Shown in pieces: positions 30,486 to 39,612 of a stretch of 64,000 bases of DNA; the first letter of the stretch is position 1, and every line of letters begins with the position of its first letter. A program made the translations under genes and the position numbers. The stretch is from NCBI RefSeq assembly GCF_040822085.1, contig NZ_CP162006.1, positions 3,906,001-3,970,000 of the forward strand, given 5' to 3'. This DNA comes from Rhodoferax sp. WC2427. Lineage in GTDB: Bacteria > Pseudomonadota > Gammaproteobacteria > Burkholderiales > Burkholderiaceae_C. The notes under the pieces were generated by a model that did no database searches, was not told the origin of the DNA, and saw only the letters and a list, made by a program, of their open reading frames with translations.

Positions 30486-32723
30486 CTACTTGATTTTGAA
30501 CCGCGCCACCGACAGGCGCAATTCTTCGGCCATCTCGGACAGCTCGCGCACCTGGGCCGCCGTGGTCCGGGTGCCCGCGCCGGTTTGCTCGGTCACGGCA
30601 AAGATGTGCTGGATATTGTCGGCCACCACGTTGGCTTTTTCGGCCTCGCGCGAAGTGGTGAGCGAAATCTGCTCGATCAGCTCGGCCAGGCGGCGCGACA
30701 CGTGGTCGATCTCGGTCAGGGCCGTACCGGCACTGTCAGACAAGGCCGCACCGGCCACCACGCCCTGGGTGGAGCGCTCCATGGCGGCCACCGCGTCCTG
30801 GGTGTCGGTCTGGATGGCCTTGACCAGCGCAGCGATCTGGCGCGTGGCGTCGGCCGAGCGCTCGGCCAGCCGCTGCACCTCTTCGGCCACCACCGAGAAG
30901 CCACGCCCGGCCTCGCCAGCAGATGCGGCCTGGATGGCAGCGTTCAGCGCCAGCACATTGGTTTGTTCGGTAATGTCGGAGATCAGCTCGGTGATTTCAC
31001 CAATCTCTTGCGAAGATTCGCCCAGGCGCTTGATGCGCTTGGAGGTTTCCTGGATCTGGTCGCGGATGGAGTTCATGCCGCCAATCGCGTTTTGCACCGC
31101 CTGCAGGCCCGAGTCGGCCGCCTGCAGCGACTGGCGCGCCACCGTGGCCGACTCTTGCGCCTGGGCGGACACTTCGTTGATGCGCGAAGCCATGTCCAGC
31201 ACCGAACGGCCGGTTTCGCGGATCTCGCGCAGCTGTTCGGTGGAGGCGGCCAGCAGCTCGGTCGAGGTGCTGTCCACCTGCGCCGTGGTCTGGGCCACCT
31301 GGGTGGCGGTGTTTTGCACGCTACCCACCAGGGCGCGGAGTTCTTCCACGGTGTAGTTCACCGAGTCGGCAATCGCGCCGGTGATGTCTTCGGTGACGGT
31401 GGCCTGCTGGGTCAGATCGCCCTCGGCCACTGCCTGCAGTTCGTTCATGAGCCGCAAAATGGCGGCCTGGTTGGCATCGTTGACGCGCTTGGCACCTTGT
31501 TGGGCGGCCTCGGCATCCAGCCGCTGCATTTCGGCCGTGGCCTGGCGTTTGCGGCTTCCGCGCAGTTGCACGGCGGCCAAACCAGCGGCACAGGCCAGGG
31601 CCAGCAGGGCCGACAACACCAGCGCCACGATCGCCACCAGGCCCAGACCGGTTTGCGAAGACAGCTTGTCTTGCAATGCTTCCAGCTGGCGGCGCAGCGG
31701 TTCGCTGTCGCCCACCACAGCGGTTTGCGCCTCGCGGGCCGACACCAGGCCCTGCAGGTTGCCCAGAATCGCCCCGGCCTGGGTGCGGGTTTCTTCGTAC
31801 AGCTTGAGCAAAGCCTGGAGCTGCTCGCGGGTGGCGGCATCCTTGGCTGCGCCCAGGCGCAGATCCGGGCTGCCGTCCAGCAGACCCTGCGTAATTTCCT
31901 TGAACGAATTCAGGTCTTTACCCAGCAGGAAGACCGCCTCGGGGCTCACGCCCTCCATGGTCTGGAATTCATTGGCCGACTTGCCGATGCGCTGGGTCAG
32001 CATGACCAACTGGCCCACAGCCGAAATCTCGGTCGGGCTGGCGGCCTGTTGCAACTTGAACGACGCCACGGTTTCGGCGATTTCCAGCAGATCGGACGAT
32101 TGGCGGTTGATGTTGTGCAACGCAGCGCCCACCTGGGTCAGGATTTTTTGCTGGCCCATCACGGTGGCTGCGTTCTTTTCGGCGCGCTCCATGAGGGGGG
32201 TAATTTGGGCGATATCGGTCTGGGCATCGGCATTGACCGCGGCCAAACGTTCGTCGCCAGCTTGCAGGCCGCGCACGTTCTTGGCCAGCACGTCGGCGCT
32301 CTCGGCCACGTCGGCAAAGGCCGGGGTGCTCCCCACCAGGGCTTGAGACACCGATTTGGCCAGGCGTTGAGATTGCATCAGGGCCTGGCCGGTGGCAGCC
32401 AGTTGCTGCGCGACGGTATCGGCGCGGTGCAGACCCCAGGCGGCCACCACGGCCAACGCCAGCAAGGCGGCAGCCATCACCGCCACCAGGATCCGCTGGT
32501 GGACCGTGGTGTGGCGGTTGCCCAGCAAGGGCAGGGTCACCCACTCATCGGCTGCGTCCGGCACATGGGCGCTGACAAAACGGCTTTCGCTGAAATCGGC
32601 ATGCGACCGCGCCGCAGCGCGGGGCGCAGCCCCCATGGGAAAGTCGGCCACGGTATCGGTTACAGAATCCACAGAGTCCTCTACTGTCGGGTGGGAAAAG
32701 GACTTGTCATCAACAGCAGGCAT
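30486..32723 (-). CDS. pilJ: Type IV pilus methyl-accepting chemotaxis protein PilJ
   Basis: 745 residues. First membrane helix about 78-98 ([20 protein letters not shown]), a long periplasmic region with PilJ-type repeats, second helix near 365-388, a HAMP-like segment, then the signalling domain with hairpin tip near [20 protein letters not shown]. It senses type IV pilus state and controls ChpA. About 77 residues precede the first helix, rich in acidic and Ser/Thr residues; PilJ of P. aeruginosa starts close to its first helix, so this cytoplasmic extension is unusual. A start at an internal Met (M30, PMGAAPRA) is possible but has no better ribosome binding site. Confidence 0.92.
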   Translation of the reverse strand: MPAVDDKSFSHPTVEDSVDSVTDTVADFPMGAAPRAAARSHADFSESRFVSAHVPDAADEWVTLPLLGNRHTTVHQRILVAVMAAALLALAVVAAWGLHRADTVAQQLAATGQALMQSQRLAKSVSQALVGSTPAFADVAESADVLAKNVRGLQAGDERLAAVNADAQTDIAQITPLMERAEKNAATVMGQQKILTQVGAALHNINRQSSDLLEIAETVASFKLQQAASPTEISAVGQLVMLTQRIGKSANEFQTMEGVSPEAVFLLGKDLNSFKEITQGLLDGSPDLRLGAAKDAATREQLQALLKLYEETRTQAGAILGNLQGLVSAREAQTAVVGDSEPLRRQLEALQDKLSSQTGLGLVAIVALVLSALLALACAAGLAAVQLRGSRKRQATAEMQRLDAEAAQQGAKRVNDANQAAILRLMNELQAVAEGDLTQQATVTEDITGAIADSVNYTVEELRALVGSVQNTATQVAQTTAQVDSTSTELLAASTEQLREIRETGRSVLDMASRINEVSAQAQESATVARQSLQAADSGLQAVQNAIGGMNSIRDQIQETSKRIKRLGESSQEIGEITELISDITEQTNVLALNAAIQAASAGEAGRGFSVVAEEVQRLAERSADATRQIAALVKAIQTDTQDAVAAMERSTQGVVAGAALSDSAGTALTEIDHVSRRLAELIEQISLTTSREAEKANVVADNIQHIFAVTEQTGAGTRTTAAQVRELSEMAEELRLSVARFKIK

Positions 32724-32744
32724 GGTGCAGCTTTCTGGGGGGCC

Positions 32745-33275
32745 CTAAGCACTGATGCTCAGAAAAGAAGGAAGTTGGGACAGGCTCAGCAGGTTGATTT
32801 CCTGCCACGGCAGACCGGCCGTATCGGTATGGATGGGCCCCAGAAAGCCCGGCGCGCCCTCGGCTGCGGGCGCCGATGCGGTAAATGCATCCGGGCCGCG
32901 CAGACCGCTGAGCTGGTCCACCAGCATCGCGCAATTGAGTTCCATACCGGCATTGAACGACAGCAAGCTGCATTCGGACAAAGCGGCATCGCTGCGGACT
33001 ACGGGCGTGTCGGGGGCCATGAAGCGCACCAGATCCACCACGCCGCACAGGCCACCGCGCAGATTGGCGACGCCCATGAACCAAGGTTGGGTGTAGGCCG
33101 CGGGTTGCACCGGGGTCCACGGGAAAATCTCGCCGCACTGGGCCAGCGGAAACAGGTAACGGACACCGCCCACCTGGGCCGCCAGCCAGCGCACCGACAG
33201 CCCTTCGCTGCGGGCCGCTTGCAGGCGGGAGGCCAATCGGGTTTGCAGTTCTCGGAGCGCTTCGCGGTTCGCCAT
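32745..33275 (-). CDS. pilI: CheW-like scaffold protein PilI
   Basis: 176 residues forming one CheW-like domain (AAQVGGVRYLFPLAQCGEIF, then FMGVANLRGGLCGVVDLVRF), the fold that couples receptor PilJ to kinase ChpA. It lies between pilH (13 bases upstream) and pilJ (21 bases downstream) in the standard order. The C-terminal part (PWQEINLLSLSQLPSFLSI) matches PilI proteins. No catalytic residues are expected. Confidence 0.9.
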   Translation of the reverse strand: MANREALRELQTRLASRLQAARSEGLSVRWLAAQVGGVRYLFPLAQCGEIFPWTPVQPAAYTQPWFMGVANLRGGLCGVVDLVRFMAPDTPVVRSDAALSECSLLSFNAGMELNCAMLVDQLSGLRGPDAFTASAPAAEGAPGFLGPIHTDTAGLPWQEINLLSLSQLPSFLSISA

Positions 33276-33288
33276 GGCTGCCGCTGCC

Positions 33289-33654
33289 TTACTTGAGGGC
33301 GCTGATCTTGGCCTTCAGCTCGGCCGCATTCACCGGTTTGGTGATGTAGTCGCGGGCTCCCTGGCGCATGCCCCAGACGCGGTCGGTTTCCTGGTTCTTG
33401 CTGGTGCACATGATGATGGGCACGTCGGCAAACTCAGGATTGCGGCTGATGGTGCGGGTCAGCTGGAAGCCGTTTTGCCCCGGCATGACCACGTCCATCA
33501 GGATCAGGTCGGGTTTGAGTTCGGCCAGGCGGCGGAAGGCCTCATCGGCGTTTTCCGCGGTACGCACCACCATGCCGTTCTTTTCCAGCAGGTCGGTCAG
33601 GTACATCAGCTCGGTCTTGGAATCGTCCACGATCAGCACGTTGTGGATAGGCAT
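33289..33654 (-). CDS. pilH: Twitching motility response regulator PilH
   Basis: 121 residues, a single receiver domain: acidic pair in LIVDDSKTE, phosphoacceptor Asp in LILMDVVMPGQNG, Thr/Ser and Lys in CTSKNQETD and ITKPVN. Start taken as the ATG at 33654, which overlaps the pilG stop as TGATG; a TTG one codon earlier is possible. There is no output domain. In the Chp system PilH opposes or modulates PilG, affecting pilus retraction and cAMP. Confidence 0.9.
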   Translation of the reverse strand: MPIHNVLIVDDSKTELMYLTDLLEKNGMVVRTAENADEAFRRLAELKPDLILMDVVMPGQNGFQLTRTISRNPEFADVPIIMCTSKNQETDRVWGMRQGARDYITKPVNAAELKAKISALK

Positions 33655-34052
33655 CAAATGGTTCCTTGCATGGCGGCACCAAACTGCTGCACCGCCTGGA
33701 GCAACTGGTCTTTGGTAAACGGTTTGGTCAAGTAGTCTTGTGAGCCGACCATGCGGCCACGGGCCTTGTCAAAAACGCCATCCTTGGACGACAGCATCAC
33801 CACCGGGATGGAGGCAAATTTGGGATTGCGTTTGATGATGGCGCAGGTCTGGTAACCGTCCAGCTTGGGCATCAGGATGTCGCAAAAAATCAGCTGCGGC
33901 TGGTGGTCGTTGATTTTGGACAGGGCATCGAAGCCGTCCTCGGCCAACAGCACCTCGTGCCCGCCCTGCTTCAGGAAGATTTCAGCACTGCGACGGATCG
34001 TGTTGCTGTCATCCACCACAAGGACTTTGAAAGTCGTGGCAATCGTACTCAC
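33654..34052 (-). CDS. pilG: Twitching motility response regulator PilG
   Basis: 132 residues from a GTG at 34052, which sits six bases after a strong AGAGG; the longer open frame to 34139 runs into the rubredoxin gene side and lacks family support. Receiver domain: VLVVDDSNTIRRSAEIFLKQ, phosphoacceptor Asp in LIFCDILMPKLDG, Lys in LTKPFTKDQL. It is the first gene of the pil-chp operon and the main output of ChpA for pilus extension. Confidence 0.9.
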   Translation of the reverse strand: MSTIATTFKVLVVDDSNTIRRSAEIFLKQGGHEVLLAEDGFDALSKINDHQPQLIFCDILMPKLDGYQTCAIIKRNPKFASIPVVMLSSKDGVFDKARGRMVGSQDYLTKPFTKDQLLQAVQQFGAAMQGTI

Positions 34053-34101
34053 GTGGCACCTCTTCTCAAAAGAACAGGACAACGCGGACGGTCGCCGCGC
34101 A

Positions 34102-34275
34102 TCAAAGTTGGACCATCTCGAAATCTTCTTTACGGGCACCGCACTCGGGGCAGGTCCAGTTCATGGGCACCAGGGCCCAGGCGGTTCCGGCGGCAATGCC
34201 CGTGGCGGGATCGCCCGTAGCCTCGTCATAAATCCAGCCACAAATCAGGCACATCCAAGTTTTAGAGTCAGTCAC
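34102..34275 (-). CDS. Rubredoxin
   Basis: 57 residues from a GTG at 34275, 11 bases after AAGG. The iron site is complete: CLICGW (C-x2-C) and CPECGARKEDF (C-x2-C), with the usual WIYDEATG...GTAWALVPMNWTCPEC body. It is an electron carrier. It lies 49 bases upstream of pilG on the same strand, so it may share the pil promoter region; this pairing opposite a thiD-hemL pair recurs in Burkholderiales. The N-terminal VTDSKTW extension is slightly longer than average. Confidence 0.9.
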   Translation of the reverse strand: MTDSKTWMCLICGWIYDEATGDPATGIAAGTAWALVPMNWTCPECGARKEDFEMVQL

Positions 34276-34370
34276 AGCGTAAAAAGCCTTAGCAATAGAA
34301 TGAAATGGATTGTATAGACGCAGATTATTGCCTTGACCATTTTGTACGCGGCCCATGCCGATTTAGGCCC

Positions 34371-35372
34371 ATGACCTCCCCAACGCCCCCCAAAAAACCT
34401 CCTACCGACGATCTGCCCGAGGCAGCCCAAGTACCGGAAAACCCCGCCGAGGCTGAAGACGACCCGCTCGAAGGCCCGGCCTGCGTGATGGTATTCAACG
34501 CCAGCGACCCCAGCGGCGCAGGCGGTTTGGCGGCCGACACCACCGCCATTGCCTCGGTGGGCGGCCACGCCCTGCCTGTGGTCACCGGAGCCTATGCCCG
34601 CGATACCGGCGAGATTTTTGACCACTTCTGCTTTGAGGAAGAAGCCGTCACCGAGCAGGCCCGCGCCGTGTTGGAAGACATTGCCGTGCAGGTCTTCAAG
34701 GTCGGCTTTGTAGGCAGCCCGGAAAACGTCAGTGCGATTGCAGAAATTACCTCCGATTACGCCGACGTGCCGGTCGTGGCCTACATGCCCAACCTGTCGT
34801 GGTGGGACGAGGACAAGATCGAAGACTACCTGGATGCCTTCCGCGAGCTGATGCTGCCGCAAACCACCGTGCTGGTGGGCAACCACAGCACGCTGCGCCG
34901 CTGGCTGCTGCCCGACTGGAGCGGCGAGCGCAACCCCACGCCGCGCGACATCGCCAAGGCCGCCTCCGCCATGGGCGTGCCCTACACCCTGGTCACCGGC
35001 ATCCCCCTGCCCGACCAGCATGTGGAAAACGTGCTGACCAGCCCGCAGGCCGTGCTGGTGAGCGAAAAGTTCGAGCTGTTTGAAGCAGTGTTCACTGGCG
35101 CGGGCGAAACCCTGTCGGCCGCGCTGGCCGCCCTGCTGGCCAGTGGCAGCGACCTGGCCGAGGCCACCCTGGAGGCCATGAGCTACCTGGACCGCTGCCT
35201 GGACGGAGGCTTTCGCCCCGGCATGGGGCATATCCTGCCCGACCGCATGTTCTGGGCCCAGCCCGAAGAAGACGAAGCACCCGACGACGGCAGCGACCCC
35301 GATGCCCCTCTGGACGAAGAAACCCTGCGCGCAATTGCCGCTTTGGAAGCCCAAAATGAAACCCGACACTGA
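34371..35372 (+). CDS. thiD: ThiD-like hydroxymethylpyrimidine/phosphomethylpyrimidine kinase, divergent
   Basis: 333 residues from the ATG at 34371; the upstream part of the frame crosses the rubredoxin leader and is excluded. A ribokinase-like fold is evident: [31 protein letters not shown] near residues 47-75 matches the ThiD substrate region. Acidic, proline-rich tails at both ends (about 1-38 and 305-333) make it longer than the roughly 270 residues usual for ThiD. The anion-hole/active-site loop reads TGAGETL, where ThiD has GTGC: the catalytic Cys is replaced by Glu. It is followed by hemL with a 17-base overlap. Activity on HMP-phosphate is therefore uncertain; another pyrimidine or pyridoxal-type substrate is possible. 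Confidence 0.75.
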   Translation: MTSPTPPKKPPTDDLPEAAQVPENPAEAEDDPLEGPACVMVFNASDPSGAGGLAADTTAIASVGGHALPVVTGAYARDTGEIFDHFCFEEEAVTEQARAVLEDIAVQVFKVGFVGSPENVSAIAEITSDYADVPVVAYMPNLSWWDEDKIEDYLDAFRELMLPQTTVLVGNHSTLRRWLLPDWSGERNPTPRDIAKAASAMGVPYTLVTGIPLPDQHVENVLTSPQAVLVSEKFELFEAVFTGAGETLSAALAALLASGSDLAEATLEAMSYLDRCLDGGFRPGMGHILPDRMFWAQPEEDEAPDDGSDPDAPLDEETLRAIAALEAQNETRH

Positions 35373-36669
35373 TCTGAACCAAGCCCTGTTTGACCGCGCC
35401 GTCAAAGTCATCCCCGGTGGCGTGAACTCCCCCGTGCGCGCCTTCAAGGCCGTGGGCGGCACGCCGCGCTTTGTGCAACGCGCCCAGGGGGCCTACTTCT
35501 GGGATGCCAACGGCCAGCGCTACACCGACTACATCGGCTCCTGGGGCCCGATGATCCTGGGCCACGGTAACCCGGTGGTGGTGGAGGCGGTGCAAAAGGC
35601 CCTGCTTGAAGGCTTCTCGTTCGGCGCCCCCACCGAGCGCGAGGTCGAGCTGGCCGAGGAAATTCTGTCGCTGGTGCCCTCCATGGAGATGCTGCGCCTG
35701 GTCAGCTCTGGCACCGAAGCCGCCATGAGCACCATCCGCCTGGCACGCGGTGCCACTGGCCGCAAGAAAATCATCAAGTTCGAAGGCTGCTACCACGGCC
35801 ACGCCGACGCGCTGCTGGTCAAGGCCGGGTCCGGTCTGGCCACGTTTGGCAGCGCCACCAGCGCCGGTGTGCCGCCCGAAGTGGTGCAGCACACCCTGGT
35901 GCTCGAGTACAACCACATCGCCCAGCTCGAAGAAGCCTTTGACCTGCACGGCAAAGACATCGCCTGCCTGATGATCGAGCCCATCGCGGGCAACATGAAC
36001 TTTGTGCGCGCCTCGGTGCCCTTCATGCGCCGCTGCCGCGAACTGTGCACCCAGTACGGCGCACTGCTGGTGTTCGACGAAGTGATGACCGGCTTCCGCG
36101 TCGCCCTGGGCAGTGCCCAGAGTGTCTACGCCCAGTCCATCCCCGGCTTTGCGCCCGACATGACGGTGCTGGGCAAGGTGATTGGCGGCGGCATGCCGCT
36201 GGCCGCCTTTGGTGGCTCGCGTGCGGTGATGGAGCACCTGGCGCCACTGGGCACGGTCTACCAGGCGGGCACGCTGTCGGGCAACCCGGTGGCCACCGCC
36301 TGCGGGCTGGCCACGCTGCGCGAAATCCGCAAACCGGGCTTTTTTGAAGCCTTGTCGGCCACCACCCGCTCGCTGGTCACGGGGCTGCAGGCCGCCGCCG
36401 ATACGGAAGGCGTGGCCTTCAGCAGCGACAGCGAGGGTGGCATGTTCGGCTTCTTCCTGCTGGACACCTTGCCGGTCAACTACCCCCAGGTGATGAAGAC
36501 CAGCAGCCCGCGCTTCAACCACCTGTTCCACGGCCTGCTGGACCGCGGCGTGTACATCGCCCCGGCGCTGTACGAAGCCGGCTTTGTCAGCGCCGCGCAC
36601 ACAGCCGACGACATTGCCGCCACCGTGGAAGCAGCGCGCGCGGTGTTCAAGGAACTATCAAAAGCATAG
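35356..36669 (+). CDS. hemL: Glutamate-1-semialdehyde 2,1-aminomutase
   Basis: 437 residues from the ATG at 35356, inside the last codons of the ThiD-like gene. Fold-type I PLP enzyme: [18 protein letters not shown] at the N-terminus, [20 protein letters not shown] (cofactor phosphate region), [14 protein letters not shown], and the PLP lysine in [17 protein letters not shown] (about residue 265). It makes 5-aminolevulinate in the C5 route to heme. The last codons run into a dispersed repeat. Confidence 0.96.
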   Translation: MKPDTDLNQALFDRAVKVIPGGVNSPVRAFKAVGGTPRFVQRAQGAYFWDANGQRYTDYIGSWGPMILGHGNPVVVEAVQKALLEGFSFGAPTEREVELAEEILSLVPSMEMLRLVSSGTEAAMSTIRLARGATGRKKIIKFEGCYHGHADALLVKAGSGLATFGSATSAGVPPEVVQHTLVLEYNHIAQLEEAFDLHGKDIACLMIEPIAGNMNFVRASVPFMRRCRELCTQYGALLVFDEVMTGFRVALGSAQSVYAQSIPGFAPDMTVLGKVIGGGMPLAAFGGSRAVMEHLAPLGTVYQAGTLSGNPVATACGLATLREIRKPGFFEALSATTRSLVTGLQAAADTEGVAFSSDSEGGMFGFFLLDTLPVNYPQVMKTSSPRFNHLFHGLLDRGVYIAPALYEAGFVSAAHTADDIAATVEAARAVFKELSKA

Positions 36670-36708
36670 CTTCTTACGCTTACGGAATAAGCATGAGATG
36701 CCATTTTG
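36655..36708 (+). repeat. Dispersed intergenic repeat, copy 4
   Basis: CTATCAAAAGCATAGCTTCT, then TACGCTTACGGAATAAGC and ATGAGATGCCATTTTGA. It begins within the last codons of hemL and supplies the hemL stop region. Confidence 0.75.
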
Positions 36709-36791
36709 ATGTATTTTTCAGTACGGGAAAAATTGAAACTGCCGGGTAAAGCCTGGAACCTTTTGGGGCTCTGGAGCGTTTAATTGACACC

Positions 36792-37454
36792 ATGCAAAAG
36801 ATCCTCATCCTCAGCGCCCTGACCCTGGTGTCGGGCGTGGTTGCCGCCCAGGAAACCGGGCGGGTGATTTCCGCTACCCCCCTGACCCAGCAGGTGGCCG
36901 TGCCGCGCCAGGTGTGCAGCAACCAGCAGGTCGCGGTGGAAGCCCCGCGCTCCGGCGCGGGGGCCCTGATGGGCGGCATCGCTGGCGGTGCGATGGGCAA
37001 TGCCATTGGCGGCGGCAGCGGGCGCGCCGCGGCCACCATGCTGGGCATTGTGGGCGGTGCCATTCTGGGTAACAACATCGAAGCGCCGGGCCCGACGCAG
37101 CTGCAGACGGTGCAAAACTGCAGCACCCAGACCTTCTTCGAAACCCGCAACATGGGCTACAGCGTGGTCTACGAGTACGCGGGCAAGCAGTACACCACCA
37201 CGCTGCCCAACGACCCCGGCCCCAGCATTGCGCTGCAAGTCACGCCTGTGGACGGCTTCGGCAGCAGCAACATGCCGCCAGTACGCGCGCCAGTGCAGCA
37301 GCAGGTGATCTCGGGTGGTTACTACCAGCCCGAGCCGGTCTACGCCGCGCCCGCACCGGTGGTGGTGCAGGCCGTGCCCTACTACCGCCCGGTCCTGCCG
37401 ATTGGCCTGGAGCTCAACTTTGGCTACCAACGCGGTGGCCGCCACTGGCGCTGA
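36792..37454 (+). CDS. Secreted glycine-zipper (2TM/17-kDa antigen-like) protein
   Basis: 220 residues with a signal peptide (about 1-19, ending VVAAQE). Residues about 56-98 form a glycine zipper (GALMGGIAGGAMGNAIGGG and GIVGGAILGNN), as in the 17-kDa surface-antigen and SlyB-like families that span or coat the outer membrane. No lipobox Cys is present at the cleavage site. Two cysteines (in RQVCSNQ and QNCSTQ) could pair. The C-terminus is rich in Pro, Tyr and Val. Function unknown; a role in envelope integrity is only a family-level guess. A clear terminator follows. Confidence 0.75.
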   Translation: MQKILILSALTLVSGVVAAQETGRVISATPLTQQVAVPRQVCSNQQVAVEAPRSGAGALMGGIAGGAMGNAIGGGSGRAAATMLGIVGGAILGNNIEAPGPTQLQTVQNCSTQTFFETRNMGYSVVYEYAGKQYTTTLPNDPGPSIALQVTPVDGFGSSNMPPVRAPVQQQVISGGYYQPEPVYAAPAPVVVQAVPYYRPVLPIGLELNFGYQRGGRHWR

Positions 37455-37475
37455 ACGGCGCTGCGCCACCTCCCC

Positions 37476-37502
37476 AAGACCGCCCTGTGCGGTCTTTTTT
37501 TT
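37476..37502 (+). terminator. Rho-independent terminator after the glycine-zipper gene
   Basis: Perfect 8-bp stem AAGACCGC (476-483) / GCGGTCTT (489-496), loop CCTGT, followed by a T run to 37502. Confidence 0.85.
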
Positions 37503-37507
37503 GGTCT

Positions 37508-37570
37508 GTTTGCTATTCAAAAAATAGCTGCTCACGCCGATGGGTAGGGCGTGAAGGGTTGAATTTTTAT
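37508..37570 (+). repeat. Dispersed intergenic repeat, copy 5
   Basis: TTTGCTATTCAAAAAATAGC, then TGCTCACGCCGATGGGTAGGGC and GTGAAGGG, with a TTTTTAT end. It lies between the terminator and the tetR promoter. Confidence 0.8.
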
Positions 37571-37583
37571 AGATTTTTCAGAA

Positions 37584-37631
37584 AATAGATTTGCATTGAC
37601 ATCTATTATTCATGATGACTAAAATCTATTT
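37584..37631 (+). promoter_or_regulatory. tetR-MFS promoter with operator-like dyads
   Basis: TTGACA (37596-37601) and TAAAAT (37620-37625), 18 bases apart, form a good sigma-70 promoter. Overlapping it, AATAGAT (37584-37590) and ATCTATT (37601-37607) form a dyad with a 10-base spacer. AAATAGATTT (37583-37592) and AAATCTATTT (37622-37631) form a second perfect inverted repeat that brackets the promoter. The layout suits autorepression by the TetR protein encoded just downstream. Confidence 0.65.
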
Positions 37632-37649
37632 ACATTTCCAGGACCCGCC

Positions 37650-38240
37650 ATGCCCCGTGTCTCCCGCGCCCAAACCGACAGCAACCGCGCCGCCATCGAA
37701 GAGGCCGCCTCCACCCTGATCCGCGCCCGGGGCATCCAGGGGGTGAGCGTGGCCGATCTGATGGCCGAGGTGGGGCTGACGCACGGCGGCTTTTATGGCC
37801 ACTTTGCCTCCAAAGACGCGCTGGCCGCCGTGGCCTGCGAACGGGCTTTTGCCCAGGCCCGCGAGCGCTGGGAGGGCCGCGTTGCCGACCAGCCCCCTGC
37901 GGCGGCACGGGCTGCGCTGGTCAACGCCTACCTCTCGCCCCACAGCCGCGACAGCGTGGCCACCGGCTGCCCCCTCACTGCGCTGGCCAGCGATGTGGCC
38001 CGTGAGGCCCCCGACAAACCCATCCATACCGCCTACCTGGCAGGCACCCAGGCGCTGCTGGACATCCTGCAGGCCCAGCAGGCCACGGGCGATGCCGATA
38101 CCGACCACCGCCAGGCCCTGGTCGACCTGTCCACCCTGGTCGGCGCCCTGCTGCTCTCGCGCGCCACCCAGGGCAGTGCAATGTCTGACGAACTTTTGAC
38201 CGCGGCCCGCGCCCACCTTTTGCCCACCCCAACTCTGTAA
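37650..38240 (+). CDS. TetR-family transcriptional regulator
   Basis: 196 residues. The N-terminal helix-turn-helix lies at about 15-60 (IEEAASTLIRARGIQGVSVA, then GLTHGGFYGHFASKDAL). The HGGFYGHF recognition segment is of the AcrR/NemR subgroup that responds to small reactive or aromatic compounds. The C-terminal ligand domain has a single Cys in ATGCPLTALASDVAR, a position where NemR-like proteins carry a redox- or electrophile-sensing cysteine. The MFS gene starts five bases after its stop, so it probably controls that exporter and itself through the upstream dyads. Confidence 0.88.
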   Translation: MPRVSRAQTDSNRAAIEEAASTLIRARGIQGVSVADLMAEVGLTHGGFYGHFASKDALAAVACERAFAQARERWEGRVADQPPAAARAALVNAYLSPHSRDSVATGCPLTALASDVAREAPDKPIHTAYLAGTQALLDILQAQQATGDADTDHRQALVDLSTLVGALLLSRATQGSAMSDELLTAARAHLLPTPTL

Positions 38241-38245
38241 AAACC

Positions 38246-39538
38246 ATGTTCGCCCAACCCGTGTCCCTCTGGCTGCAGCGCCGCGGCATCCACTTTTCCT
38301 GGGCCATTCTGGCCATCGTGTTCCTGACCATGCTCAGCTCGTCGGCGGCGCTGGGCCTGCCTGGGGCCTTCCTGCAGCCCCTGAGCAAAGAGTTCGGCTG
38401 GAGCACCGACCAGATCTCGTCGGCCATGGCCTTGCGCTTCATGCTGTTCGGGCTGATGGGGCCGTTTGCGGCCATCCTGATGGAGCGCTACGGCCTGCGC
38501 ACCATTGTCTGCACCGCGTTGACCCTGGTGGCCAGCGGCCTGCTGCTGGCGACGCAGATGACGGCGCTGTGGCAACTGGTGCTCCTGTGGGGCGTGCTGC
38601 TGGGGGTGGGATCGGGCATGACGGCCCTGGTGCTGGGCGCGGTGGTGGCCACCCGCTGGTTCGACCAGCGCCGCGGCCTGGTGCTGGGCCTGCTGACGGC
38701 CAGCTCGGCCACCGGGCAGCTGGTGTTTCTGCCGCTGGCGGCCTGGCTGATCGAGCGCTACGGCTGGCGCGTGGCCATCGCACCAGCGTTCGCCACCTGC
38801 CTGCTGGTGGCGCTGCTGGCCTTTTGCTTCCTGCGCAACCGCCCGCAAGACCTGGGGCTGCGCGCCTTTGGGGCCAACCCGGAGGTGCCCGACGCACCCT
38901 TGCCCACCCAACGCAAAGGTTTCATGGAGCCGCTGAAGGTGCTGGGCAGCGTCTCCCAAAGTGCCACCTTCTGGGTGCTGTTCGGGACCTTTTTCGTCTG
39001 CGGCCTGAGCACCAGCGGGCTGATCCAGACGCACTTTATTTCGCTGTGCGGCGACTACGGCCTGGCGGCCCTGCCCGCGGCCTCGGTGCTGGCGATGATT
39101 GGCGGCTTCGACTTTGTGGGCACCATCCTGTCGGGCTGGCTGTCCGACCGCTTTGACAACCGCAAGCTGCTGTTCTGGTACTACGGTCTGCGTGGGCTGT
39201 CGCTGTTTTGGCTGCCGCATTCGGACTTCACGCTGTACGGCCTGTCTTTGTTCGCCATGTTCTACGGGCTGGACTGGGTGGCCACGGTGCCGCCCACGGT
39301 CAAGCTGGTCGGCACGCACTTTGGCAAGGAGCGCGCGGGCATGGTGTTCGGCTGGGTGTTTGCCGGGCACCAGCTCGGCGGCGCGGTAGCGGCCTACGGG
39401 GCCGGGCTGACGCGTACGGTGATGCTCTCGTACACCCCGGCGCTGTATGCCGCGGGCGCGGCCTGCCTGGTGGCGGCGGCCGCGGTCCTGCTGGCCAAGG
39501 CCTCGGCCCAGCCTGGCGGGCAACCCGTGCGCGCCTGA
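38246..39538 (+). CDS. Major facilitator superfamily transporter
   Basis: 430 residues with about 12 predicted membrane helices. MFS motif-like loops are ILMERYGLRT (between helices 2 and 3) and GWLSDRFDNRKLLFWYYG (between 8 and 9). The N-terminus LPGAFLQPLSKEFGWSTDQI resembles the oxalate/formate- and monocarboxylate-type (OFA/MCT) branch of MFS. Substrate cannot be told. Operon with the TetR gene suggests ligand-inducible export or uptake. A dispersed repeat follows the stop directly. Confidence 0.85.
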   Translation: MFAQPVSLWLQRRGIHFSWAILAIVFLTMLSSSAALGLPGAFLQPLSKEFGWSTDQISSAMALRFMLFGLMGPFAAILMERYGLRTIVCTALTLVASGLLLATQMTALWQLVLLWGVLLGVGSGMTALVLGAVVATRWFDQRRGLVLGLLTASSATGQLVFLPLAAWLIERYGWRVAIAPAFATCLLVALLAFCFLRNRPQDLGLRAFGANPEVPDAPLPTQRKGFMEPLKVLGSVSQSATFWVLFGTFFVCGLSTSGLIQTHFISLCGDYGLAALPAASVLAMIGGFDFVGTILSGWLSDRFDNRKLLFWYYGLRGLSLFWLPHSDFTLYGLSLFAMFYGLDWVATVPPTVKLVGTHFGKERAGMVFGWVFAGHQLGGAVAAYGAGLTRTVMLSYTPALYAAGAACLVAAAAVLLAKASAQPGGQPVRA

Positions 39539-39539
39539 G

Positions 39540-39600
39540 TTTGCTATTTAAAACATAGCTGCTTGCGCCCATTGCATGGGCGCTGGAAGCCTATTTTTTA
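39540..39600 (+). repeat. Dispersed intergenic repeat, copy 6
   Basis: TTTGCTATTTAAAACATAGC, then TGCTTGCGCCCATTGCATGG and GCGCTGGAAGCCTATTTTTTA. The core GCGCCCAT-TGC-ATGGGCGC is a perfect 8-bp hairpin followed by a T run. It lies between the convergent MFS and monooxygenase genes and looks able to terminate transcription. Confidence 0.85.
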
Positions 39601-39612
39601 TAGCCCGAGTGG

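Noticed and set aside
34276..34370. TPP riboswitch ahead of the ThiD-like gene
   Set aside because: The gap is under 100 bases, has the rubredoxin leader on the other strand and lacks recognisable TPP-box conserved segments.
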